Notes under the pieces: model-generated
Databases searched by the model: none
Seen by the model: only the letters and a program-made list of their open reading frames with translations
What the model was told of the DNA's origin: nothing
Assembly (NCBI GenBank): GCA_964245755.1
Contig: CAXTNV010000163.1
Span: 1-6,755, forward strand
From: Lichenicoccus sp964245755
GTDB taxonomy: Bacteria > Pseudomonadota > Alphaproteobacteria > Acetobacterales > Acetobacteraceae
Reading direction: 5' to 3'
Length of the DNA: 6,755 nt
Shown here: positions 1-5,803 of the stretch, in pieces
How positions within the stretch are numbered: the first letter of the stretch is position 1
Layout of the letters: every line of letters starts with the position of its first letter
Position numbers and translations under genes: made by a program

Positions 1-975
1 TGGGGCTTCTTCGAGGAGGTGCACGCGCATTTCCACGTGCTGATGCTGCTGTTCATGGCCGGCATGATGGGGTTCTGCCTCACCCACGACCTGTTCAACC
101 TGTTCGTCTGGTTCGAGGTGATGAGCGTCGCGGCGTTCGCCCTGACCGGCTACCAGCTGCGTTCCGACGCGCTGGAGGGCGCGCTCAACTTCACCGTGGT
201 CAACACCGTCGGCAGCTACCTGCTGCTCGGCGGCATCGGCCTGATCTACGCGCGACTCGGCGCGCTCGACATGAGCGCCCTTGGGGCAGGGGTGGCGCGG
301 ACGCCGAACGATCCGGTGATCGCCGCCGCCTTCGTCCTGCTGGCGACCGGGCTGCTGATCAAGGGCGCGCAGGTGCCGTTCCATTTCTGGCTGCCGGACG
401 CGCACGGGGTGGCGCCCAGCCCGGTCTCGGTGATCTTCTCTGGGTCGATGGTGTCGCTCGGGCTGTTCGGGCTGGCGAGGGTGTTCTTCACCATCTTCGC
501 CGCGTCGCCGCCGATCGCGCACGTGGTGCACACGCTGATTCTCGGGCTGGGCGTCACCAGCACGGTGCTGGGCGGGGTGATGGCGTTGGCGCAGCGCCAC
601 GTGAAGCGGCTGCTCGCCTTTTCCACCATCTCGCATGCCGGGATCATGCTGATCGGAATGGCGCTGCTCAGCCGCAGCGGCCTGTCCGGCATGCTGGTCT
701 ACGTGATCGGGCACGGGCTGGTGAAGGGGTCGCTGTTCATGGTCGCGGGTATCCTGCTCGCGACCTGCGCCGGCATCGACGAGATCGGCCTGCGCGGCCG
801 CGGCCGCGGCATCTGGCCGGCGGGGATCGCGATGGCGCTCGCCGGATTGCTGCTGGCCGGCCTGCCGGTCGGCCTGCTGCATGCCGGCTCGGACCTGGGG
901 GGGGGGTGCTGGCGGGGGGGGCGGGGGGGGGGGGGGCCGCGCGCGACGCCGGGCTGTCCTGGCTCGCCGGAGTGA
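1..975 (+). CDS. Proton-conducting membrane subunit (complex I NuoL/N / MrpD-like), 5' part, interrupted by frameshift
   Basis: This is the middle of an ion-translocating inner-membrane subunit of the family shared by respiratory complex I (NuoL/M/N), Mrp antiporters and membrane hydrogenases. The frame is open from base 1, so the true start lies upstream; the GTG at 19 is probably internal. Counting from the first codon, the signature parts of the proton_antipo_M domain are visible: FNLFVWFEV with the TM5-type glutamate at residue 39, IKGAQVPFHFWLPDAH with a lysine at 121, HVKRLLAFSTISHAG (lysine 202) and GHGLVKGSLF (lysine 242). Hydrophobic helices are packed throughout. After about residue 297 the frame enters G-runs, gives a Gly/Arg-rich nonsense tail and stops at 973-975. 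The natural continuation is in another frame (906-1538). The family is clear; the exact complex (Mrp-like or a hydrogenase/complex I relative) is not, because no partner subunits are in view. Confidence 0.85.
   Translation, partial: WGFFEEVHAHFHVLMLLFMAGMMGFCLTHDLFNLFVWFEVMSVAAFALTGYQLRSDALEGALNFTVVNTVGSYLLLGGIGLIYARLGALDMSALGAGVARTPNDPVIAAAFVLLATGLLIKGAQVPFHFWLPDAHGVAPSPVSVIFSGSMVSLGLFGLARVFFTIFAASPPIAHVVHTLILGLGVTSTVLGGVMALAQRHVKRLLAFSTISHAGIMLIGMALLSRSGLSGMLVYVIGHGLVKGSLFMVAGILLATCAGIDEIGLRGRGRGIWPAGIAMALAGLLLAGLPVGLLHAGSDLGGGCWRGGRGGGGPRATPGCPGSPE
897..936. repeat. Three close G homopolymer runs at the frameshift point
   Basis: Runs of 10 G (897-906), 8 G (914-921) and 14 G (923-936) lie within 40 bases, separated only by TGCTGGC and one C. 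The reading frame of the antiporter subunit changes here: upstream coding is in the frame of base 1, downstream coding is in the frame of base 906. That corresponds to a net gain of two bases or loss of one. Nothing else in the window has such runs. Either this is a sequencing or assembly error, or it is a true slippery tract that breaks or phase-varies the gene. Confidence 0.9.
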
Positions 976-1538
976 TCCTGTTCGGCGCCGGCTGCACCGG
1001 AGGCGCAGTGCTGCGCGCCGCCGGGCGCATCTTCCTCGGTCTTGGACCGGTGCCGGGGGAGGAGGCCCGCTCGCCCACCGACCAGGAGCAGGAAAGCGCC
1101 GCGCGCCCGCTGTGGCTGATGATGCTGCCGACTGTGCTGCTGCTGGCGCTGGCGCTGCCCGCCGCAGGCGCTGCCGGGAGGCTCGCCTGGAGTGCCACCC
1201 CGTTTTTCATGCAGCCGGACGCGGGGCTGATCTTTGGCACCGGGGCGCCCGCGGCCGAGGCGTCGCCCCGATCACCGACGCTTGCGCAGCCATCGAGCGA
1301 GCCGCCAGCGTCCGGTTCGCCCTGGCTGCCCTGGCTGTCGGTTGCCCTGGCGCTGCTGCTGGCGAGCCTCGACCTGTCGCGCGGTCGTCTGCCGGGCCGG
1401 CTGCGGCGGCTCGTCGATGGCGCGACCGCAATGCCGATGCGCGGGCTGCAGGCCGTGCATAGCGGCCTGATCGGCGACTACGCGATGTGGATCGTGGTCG
1501 GGCTGGCGCTGTTCACCGCAGCGTTCGCGCTCGGCTGA
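906..1538 (+). CDS. C-terminal part of the same antiporter-like subunit, other frame
   Basis: This frame continues the protein of 1-975 after the G-runs and is very unlikely to be a separate gene: there is no ribosome binding site of its own at the GTG at 906. It reads through four clear hydrophobic helices: around LSWLAGVILFGAGCTGG, LWLMMLPTVLLLALALP, PWLPWLSVALALLLASL and DYAMWIVVGLALFTAAF. Between helices one and two is GGAVLRAAGRIFLGLGP, the helix-to-loop element typical of the C-terminal half of this family. A Pro/Ser/Ala-rich loop separates helices two and three. The end, with HSGLIGDYAMW, resembles the conserved C-terminus of hydrogenase/Mrp-type subunits. Joined across the G-runs, both parts would give about 510 residues in this window plus an N-terminus outside it. 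The stop at 1536-1538 lies inside a hairpin shared with the convergent neighbour. Confidence 0.75.
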   Translation: MLAGGAGGGGAARDAGLSWLAGVILFGAGCTGGAVLRAAGRIFLGLGPVPGEEARSPTDQEQESAARPLWLMMLPTVLLLALALPAAGAAGRLAWSATPFFMQPDAGLIFGTGAPAAEASPRSPTLAQPSSEPPASGSPWLPWLSVALALLLASLDLSRGRLPGRLRRLVDGATAMPMRGLQAVHSGLIGDYAMWIVVGLALFTAAFALG

Positions 1539-1554
1539 GCGCTCGGCTCAGCCG
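1532..1554. terminator. Perfect 9-bp stem-loop spanning both convergent stop codons
   Basis: CGGCTGAGC (1532-1540) and GCTCAGCCG (1546-1554) are perfect inverted copies around a 5-base loop. The TGA of the antiporter subunit (1536-1538) is in the left arm, and the stop of the minus-strand small gene (1548-1550) is in the right arm at the mirror position. Neither strand has a T-tract after the stem, so it is not a standard intrinsic terminator. It may still end or protect both transcripts. Confidence 0.45.
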
Positions 1555-1781
1555 CGCGTGGCGCCGACCCAGTTCACCAGCATGGCGGCGCCGCAGCCCA
1601 GCCCGAATGCCGCCCCGACGGTCGCGAGCGGGCGGCGGCGCCCGCGCACGGACACCTGCTCCAGCGCGCCCTCCACCGCGCCGACGGTGTCGATCGCGAT
1701 CGGGATCAGGCTCAGATCGACGAAGCGCTTCAACGCCGAGGGCGGCGGCGGCTGCTCGAGCATGTAGCTCCGGTCGACCAT
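1548..1781 (-). CDS. Small hypothetical protein, 77 aa, one possible membrane segment
   Basis: I do not recognise a named family with certainty. The start is taken as the ATG at 1781 because AAGGGAG lies nine bases before it on the minus strand; the upstream in-frame GTG at 1853 has no such support. The protein has a short N-terminus with four prolines (residues 11-14), a helical-looking middle (ALKRFVDLSLIPIAIDTVGA), a basic cluster RGRRR (46-50) and a glycine/alanine-rich hydrophobic end (about 51-74). A basic stretch followed by RPLATVGAAFGLGCG recalls the C-terminal anchor of DUF883/ElaB-type ribosome-associated membrane proteins, but this is a loose resemblance. It is convergent with the antiporter subunit (nine bases between stops) and divergent from the molybdoenzyme gene. 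The protein-like composition and good ribosome binding site support a real gene. Confidence 0.6.
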   Translation of the reverse strand: MVDRSYMLEQPPPPSALKRFVDLSLIPIAIDTVGAVEGALEQVSVRGRRRPLATVGAAFGLGCGAAMLVNWVGATRG

Positions 1782-1790
1782 GGCTTGGCG

Positions 1791-1797
1791 CTCCCTT
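1791..1797 (-). promoter_or_regulatory. Ribosome binding site of the small gene
   Basis: On the minus strand the sequence reads AAGGGAG, nine bases before the ATG at 1779-1781. It favours this start over the more upstream GTG at 1853 and the later ATG at 1763. Confidence 0.55.
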
Positions 1798-1898
1798 CGG
1801 CCGCGTGCGACGCTAACATGCGAGGCCGGCCCGAGTTGCCGCTCCGGACGCAACCGGTCCGCCTCGCCGGCCTTCTGGCTTCACACGGCAAACTATGC

Positions 1899-1906
1899 GA
1901 GGCGGA
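1899..1906 (+). promoter_or_regulatory. Ribosome binding site deciding the ATG at 1910
   Basis: GAGGCGGA lies just before the ATG at 1910-1912, with about four bases of spacing. An in-frame ATG at 1895 has no purine-rich sequence before it, so 1910 is the preferred start. The 128-base divergent gap 1782-1909 must hold promoters for both flanking genes, but I see no clear -10/-35 pair in it. It contains an 8-bp inverted repeat AGGCCGGC (1823-1830) / GCCGGCCT (1866-1873) with a 35-base spacer, and a 9-base direct repeat ATGCGAGGC at 1818 and 1895. Confidence 0.5.
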
Positions 1907-1909
1907 TGC

Positions 1910-4249
1910 ATGGCCCCCAAACTCTCGTTCGAGCCGTATACGCTTCCCTCCGGCGGCTGGGGGTCGGCGAAGTCGGTCGTCAACATCCTGTCCCGCGAAG
2001 GCGTCCTCGGCAGCGGCAGCCTGGCGCTGATGCGGCAGAACAAGGTGGACGGGTTCCAGTGCATCAGCTGCGCCTGGGTCAAGCCGGCCAAGCCGGCGGC
2101 GTTCGAGTTCTGCGAGAACGGCGTCAAGGCCACCGCCTGGGACCTCACCAGCCGCCGCTGCACCCCGGCGTTCCTCGCCGGGCACACCGTCACCGAGCTG
2201 CTGGACTGGGACGAGTATCAGCTCGAGCAGGCCGGACGCCTGACCCATCCGGTGCGCTACGACGCTGCCAGCGACACCTACCGGCCGGTGTCGTGGGAGA
2301 CCGCCTTCGAGGAGATCGGCCGCGAGCTGCGCGCGATCGACGATCCCCGGAGCGTGGTGTTCTACAGCTCCGGGCGCACCTCGAACGAGGCGAGCTACCT
2401 GTACGCGATGCTTGCCCGGCTTTACGGCAACAACAACCTGCCGGACAGCTCCAACATGTGCCACGAGACCACCTCGGTGGCGCTGCCGGAAAGCATCGGC
2501 GTGCCGGTGGGCACGGTCACGCTGGACGATTTCGCCCACACCGACTGTATCCTGTTCTTCGGCCAGAACCCGGGCAGCAACAGCCCGCGCATGCTGCATC
2601 CGCTGCAGGAGGCGAGCCGGCGCGGGGTGCCGATCATCACCTACAACCCGCTGCGCGAGCGCGGCCTGGAGTGGTTCCTCAATCCGCAGTCGCCCGGCGA
2701 GATGCTGACCGGCCACGATACCCGCATCAGCTCGCGCTACCACCAGGTCAAGACCGGCGGCGACCTGGCCGCGCTGACCGGCATCTGCAAGGCGGTTCTG
2801 GCGCTCGACGACGCGGCCCGCGTCGAGGGGCGGGAACCGGTGATCGACCACGGCTTCATCGCCGAGCACACGCACGGCTTCGACAGCTTCGTCGCCTGGC
2901 TGGCGACCCAGGCATGGGACGAGCTGGAGCGGCGCTCGGGGCTGACGCGCGCGGCACTGGAGTCCACCGCGACCACCTACGCCGGCGCCAAGGCCACGAT
3001 GGCGATCTACGGCATGGGCCTGACCCAGCACGCGGCCGGGGTCGAGACCATACAGATGCTGGTCAACCTGCTGCTGTTCCGCGGCAACATCGGCAGGAAG
3101 GGTGCGGGCATCTGCCCGGTGCGCGGCCACTCCAACGTGCAGGGCCAGCGCACCGTCGGCATCTCGGAGAAGCCGGAGCTGATCCCGATGGACCGGCTCG
3201 CCGAACAATATGGCTTCGAGCCGCCGCGCGAGACCGGGCTGAACACCGTGGAGACCTGCGAGGCGATCCTGCAGGACAGGATCCTCGGCTTCATCATGCT
3301 GGGCGGCAACTTCGTCCGCGCCATCCCGGACCACGGCCGGATGGAGGCGCCCTGGCGGCGGATGCGCCTGACCGTGAACATCGCGACCAAGCTCAACCGC
3401 AGCCACCTGGTGCCCGGTGCCGTGAGCTACGTGCTTCCGGTGAAGAGCCGGATCGAGGTCGACAAGCAGTCGGGCCGGCCGCAGGCGCTGTCGATGGAGG
3501 ACAGCACCTCGTGCATCCACGGCTCGCGGGGAGTACGCGCGCCTGCTTCGAAGCATCTGCTCAGCGAGGTCGAGATCGTGGTGCGCATGGCCAAGGCATC
3601 ACTGGATCCCAACCCCAAGGTGCCGTGGGACGCCTGGCTCGGCGACTACAGCCGGATCCGTGCCTCGATCGCGGAGACCTACCCCGAGATCTTCTACGAC
3701 TATGACCGGCGCATGTGGGAGCCGGGCGGTTTCCACCGGCCCCTGCCTGCGCGCGAGCGTGTGTGGAAGACCAAGACCGGGCGCGCCAACATCATCACGC
3801 CGAAGGGTCTCGACGAGGACCTGGACATGCCGCACACCGGCCGCGACGTGATGCGGCTGATGACGCTGCGCAGCAACGACCAGTTCAACACCACCGTCTA
3901 CGGCTACAGCGACCGCTTCCGCGGCATCAACGGCACCCGCATGGTGGTGCTGATGAACCGCGGCGACATCGAGCGGCTGGGCCTGCGCGAGGGCGAGCAT
4001 GTCAGGCTCGCCACCGTCGCCCGCGACGGCATCGACCGCCACCTGGACGGGTTGCGCGTCACGCCATACGACGTCCCGGTCGGGTGCATCGGCGCCTACT
4101 ATCCGGAGGCCAACGTGCTGCTTCCGGTCTGGCACTACGCCCTCGGCAGCAAGGTGCCGGCGGCGAAGTCGATCCCGGTGACCGTGCATCGGCAGGACGG
4201 CCCGGATGAGCGCCGGGCGAGGGCGGAAGCGCGCTACCGGTCGGCCTGA
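1910..4249 (+). CDS. FdhF/YdeP family molybdopterin oxidoreductase alpha subunit
   Basis: A complete 779-residue protein of the formate dehydrogenase H-like branch that includes E. coli YdeP (about 760 residues, linked to acid resistance). Family members bind a molybdopterin guanine dinucleotide cofactor and an iron-sulfur cluster; the substrate of this branch is not firmly known. Near the N-terminus CISC (51-54) and the Cys of EFCENG (68) form a CX2CX13C set, probably cluster ligands. SNMCHET places Cys184 followed by His185 where FdhF has selenocysteine-His, so Cys is the likely molybdenum ligand. The central cofactor-binding region includes FFGQNPGSNSPR (216-227) and, later, RGNIGRKGAG and RGHSNVQGQRT. 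The C-terminal molydop-binding domain runs from about 645 (LMTLRSNDQFNTTVYGYSDR) to 770. I see no Tat signal, which fits a cytoplasmic enzyme. No fdhD, cofactor-synthesis gene or electron-transfer partner is adjacent; both neighbours are on the opposite strand, so it is probably a single-gene transcript. Confidence 0.95.
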   Translation: MAPKLSFEPYTLPSGGWGSAKSVVNILSREGVLGSGSLALMRQNKVDGFQCISCAWVKPAKPAAFEFCENGVKATAWDLTSRRCTPAFLAGHTVTELLDWDEYQLEQAGRLTHPVRYDAASDTYRPVSWETAFEEIGRELRAIDDPRSVVFYSSGRTSNEASYLYAMLARLYGNNNLPDSSNMCHETTSVALPESIGVPVGTVTLDDFAHTDCILFFGQNPGSNSPRMLHPLQEASRRGVPIITYNPLRERGLEWFLNPQSPGEMLTGHDTRISSRYHQVKTGGDLAALTGICKAVLALDDAARVEGREPVIDHGFIAEHTHGFDSFVAWLATQAWDELERRSGLTRAALESTATTYAGAKATMAIYGMGLTQHAAGVETIQMLVNLLLFRGNIGRKGAGICPVRGHSNVQGQRTVGISEKPELIPMDRLAEQYGFEPPRETGLNTVETCEAILQDRILGFIMLGGNFVRAIPDHGRMEAPWRRMRLTVNIATKLNRSHLVPGAVSYVLPVKSRIEVDKQSGRPQALSMEDSTSCIHGSRGVRAPASKHLLSEVEIVVRMAKASLDPNPKVPWDAWLGDYSRIRASIAETYPEIFYDYDRRMWEPGGFHRPLPARERVWKTKTGRANIITPKGLDEDLDMPHTGRDVMRLMTLRSNDQFNTTVYGYSDRFRGINGTRMVVLMNRGDIERLGLREGEHVRLATVARDGIDRHLDGLRVTPYDVPVGCIGAYYPEANVLLPVWHYALGSKVPAAKSIPVTVHRQDGPDERRARAEARYRSA

Positions 4250-4258
4250 GACGCGGCC

Positions 4259-4286
4259 CCCGTGCCGCCGAGCGGAAGTCCACGGG
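4259..4286. terminator. Nested stem-loop between convergent genes
   Basis: In the 57-base gap between two stop codons, CCCGTG (4259-4264) pairs with CACGGG (4281-4286). Inside it CCGC (4265-4268) pairs with GCGG (4272-4275) around a three-base CGA loop. The two stems stack on the left side, and AAGTC bulges on the right. No T-tract follows on either strand. Its position suggests it ends transcription from both sides, but it lacks the U-run of a classical intrinsic terminator. Confidence 0.4.
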
Positions 4287-4306
4287 AACTCCGATCCGCG
4301 GCAACG

Positions 4307-5533
4307 CTAGATCATCGCGGCGATCGCATCCGCCATCGCCGCGGTGCAGAACGGCGCCGAGAAGCGCTGCGCGCTGCGCCGGATCATGTCGCGGTCGAAG
4401 TGGTGCAGGCGGCGCTGGAAGCGACGCAGGCCGTCGGCAATGCCCCCGGATGAGACGTCCTGCAGCAGCAGGCCGGTCACGCCATCCTCGATCACCTCGG
4501 GAATTCCGCCGGTGCGCGTCCCGATCGAGGGCAAGCCGGTTGCGGCGGCCTCGGCATACACCATGCCGAACCCCTCCACGTCGACCTCTCCCTGGCTCGG
4601 CCGCACAGCCATCACGAAGCCATCGCTGCGCCCGAACTCCTCGATGATCGCCTCGGTTCCGACGGAGCCAAGGAAGCGAACCCGATCCAGGATGTCGAGC
4701 CGTCCCGCCAGCGCCCGCAGGCGCGGCAGGTCGTCGCCGTCGCCGATCACGGTGTAAGTGAGCTCGATCTCGCCCTTCAGGACTGCCACCGCCTTGAGCA
4801 CGCCGTCGATGTTCTTGCGTTCGGCGTCCCTCGCCAGGCGCGACACGGTCACCAGCCGCAACCGCGGGCTGACGCCCGGATCGCTCGCGCGGAAGAACTC
4901 CGTGCGCATCCCCGGCGGCACCACGGTGATACGTTCCGCCGGCACGCCGTAGAGCCGCGCGCACAGGCCGCGCGAGAAGGCGCTGTTGGCGAACATCCAG
5001 CGCGCCCCGCGCAGGCCGGCGCCGATCCGACGCGTCCGCCACCGCCGCACGACCGCCTCGCCGCCGAGCTTGCGCGCGAGGCGGATCCGCCGATCGGGGT
5101 GCGGATGCCAGGGTCGGGTGAAATCGTTGCCGTGCACGTAGGCGAACAGCGGCGCGGACAGGCCGAGGCTGTACGGCGCGAGCCCTGCGTTGAGGGTGAT
5201 CCAGGCATCGACCGGGTCGCGCTCCAACTCGCGCAGGTCGGAGCCGAGCTGCCAGTCCATTACGGGCCTGACGCCGACGTCGCGGCTGCCGACCTCGATC
5301 TCCGCCCCGCGCGACGTGTAGACGCAGACGCGATGGTCACGTGCGAGGTTGTCGACTAGTCCGCGCGCGTGCTCCTGCATCCCGCCGTGACCAGGCGGAA
5401 ACTCCGACGCGATCACGCCGAGCCGCAGCGTGCGGCAGGAGACGCGCCGCATCGTGGCCGCTTCGAGATCGGCGAGAGCAGCATCGCGAACCGCGGCCGA
5501 TCTGTCAGATCCATCCATCCTGACGTTAAGCAT
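4307..5533 (-). CDS. Glycosyltransferase family 4 (GT-B fold)
   Basis: A 408-residue retaining glycosyltransferase of the GT4 type, which moves a sugar from a nucleotide-sugar donor onto a lipid-linked or glycan acceptor at the cytoplasmic face of the membrane. The N-terminal acceptor domain opens with LRLGVIASEFPPGHGGMQEH (36-55), the usual glycine-rich first loop. A HGNDF motif is at 134-138. The donor domain shows VTVSRL (228-233) with Arg232 and Lys240 as likely phosphate contacts, VIGDGDDLPRL (262-272), and the EX7E motif Glu320-Glu328 in EGFGMVYAEAAATGLP, followed by GGIPEVIEDGVTGLL. The length is normal. The start is uncertain: the ATG at 5533 has no clear ribosome binding site; ATGs at 5518 and 5452 are alternatives, the last beginning only eight residues before the conserved LGVIASEF strand. 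It is divergent from a second glycosyltransferase, suggesting a surface polysaccharide locus. Acceptor and sugar cannot be told from sequence. Confidence 0.93.
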   Translation of the reverse strand: MLNVRMDGSDRSAAVRDAALADLEAATMRRVSCRTLRLGVIASEFPPGHGGMQEHARGLVDNLARDHRVCVYTSRGAEIEVGSRDVGVRPVMDWQLGSDLRELERDPVDAWITLNAGLAPYSLGLSAPLFAYVHGNDFTRPWHPHPDRRIRLARKLGGEAVVRRWRTRRIGAGLRGARWMFANSAFSRGLCARLYGVPAERITVVPPGMRTEFFRASDPGVSPRLRLVTVSRLARDAERKNIDGVLKAVAVLKGEIELTYTVIGDGDDLPRLRALAGRLDILDRVRFLGSVGTEAIIEEFGRSDGFVMAVRPSQGEVDVEGFGMVYAEAAATGLPSIGTRTGGIPEVIEDGVTGLLLQDVSSGGIADGLRRFQRRLHHFDRDMIRRSAQRFSAPFCTAAMADAIAAMI

Positions 5534-5573
5534 ACGTAATAGTTAGGCTGCCGCTCAGGACGAAGCAACAGCG

Positions 5574-5589
5574 TCGTTAGCCGTAACGA
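5574..5589. repeat. 6-bp inverted repeat, possible operator
   Basis: TCGTTA (5574-5579) and TAACGA (5584-5589) are perfect inverted copies around the four bases GCCG. It sits 41 bases upstream of the GT4 ATG at 5533, close to where that gene's promoter would be. The size and two-fold symmetry fit a protein binding site, but one copy could be chance. Confidence 0.3.
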
Positions 5590-5720
5590 GCCATCGCCCG
5601 CTCGATGGCGATGCGAAGGCGAGCGACGTCCACAAAATAAGGTGACGTCCCGAAAAGTAGATGCTCGGGCAAATACTGTTGCAAGACACAACGTTCCTGC
5701 ACATGCCTCCAGCGGAACGG

Positions 5721-5740
5721 TTTTGGAATCTTCCTAAAAT
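5721..5740 (+). promoter_or_regulatory. Quasi-palindrome overlapping a possible -10 element
   Basis: TTTTGGAA (5721-5728), a TC centre and TTCCTAAAA (5731-5739) form an inverted repeat that is perfect apart from one extra T. Its right arm contains TAAAAT (5735-5740), one mismatch from the TATAAT consensus, about 64 bases before the GT2 start codon. No convincing -35 lies 16-18 bases upstream. This would fit a repressor site on the GT2 promoter; it is an inference from symmetry and position. Confidence 0.3.
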
Positions 5741-5747
5741 GGGCTAG

Positions 5748-5772
5748 CCTCCGACCGGACCGCAACCGGAGG
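5748..5772 (+). other. Stem-loop in the probable leader of the GT2 gene
   Basis: CCTCCG (5748-5753) and CGGAGG (5767-5772) are perfect inverted copies around a 13-base loop. If transcription starts about seven bases after TAAAAT (5735-5740), this hairpin would be at the very 5' end of the mRNA, where it could protect the transcript or affect translation. Confidence 0.3.
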
Positions 5773-5787
5773 GATTCCGCAACGGTC

Positions 5788-5798
5788 AGGAAGGAGAG
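5788..5798 (+). promoter_or_regulatory. Strong ribosome binding site deciding a TTG start
   Basis: AGGAAGGAGAG is the best Shine-Dalgarno sequence in the window. The AAGGAG core (5791-5796) ends seven bases before TTG at 5804-5806, which is ideal spacing. The first in-frame ATG is far downstream at 5882 and the GTG at 5825 is too distant, so TTG is the likely start. Confidence 0.75.
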
Positions 5799-5803
5799 CG
5801 TCT

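Larger units (their letters stand above)
5534..5803. promoter_or_regulatory. Divergent intergenic region between two glycosyltransferase genes
   Basis: This 270-base gap is clearly lower in G+C (100 of 180 bases over 5581-5760, about 56%) than the genes around it and contains no convincing gene. It must hold promoters for the GT4 gene leftward and the GT2 gene rightward. On the minus strand TTGCTT and TAACTA are spaced by 17 bases shortly before the GT4 start, a weak promoter match. On the plus strand TAAAAT (5735-5740) is a reasonable -10 with no good -35. Inverted repeats within it are listed separately. Confidence 0.6.

Noticed and set aside
881..975. Glycine/arginine-rich tail as a real protein C-terminus of the antiporter subunit
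   Set aside because: The residues come from reading G-runs in the wrong frame, and the expected remaining helices of the family are found immediately downstream in another frame.
1823..1873. 8-bp inverted repeat AGGCCGGC / GCCGGCCT in the 1782-1909 gap
   Set aside because: It is built of GGCC/GCCGGC units that are frequent by chance in DNA this rich in G+C, and a 35-base spacer is too long for a simple operator or hairpin.
1730..3556. Minus-strand open frame of 608 codons opposite the molybdoenzyme gene
   Set aside because: It is the shadow of a high-GC gene: long antisense frames arise when third positions are G/C. The product is a His/Arg/Val/Ala-rich mix without motifs, while the plus strand encodes a full known family.
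1780..3705. Plus-strand open frame of 641 codons overlapping the molybdoenzyme gene
   Set aside because: It is in a different frame of the same strand; the product is Arg/Pro/Ala/His-rich low-complexity sequence typical of out-of-frame GC-rich DNA.
4059..5042. Minus-strand 327-codon frame inside the GT4 gene
   Set aside because: Another frame of the same strand as the real glycosyltransferase; Arg/Gly/Ala-rich without domain motifs.
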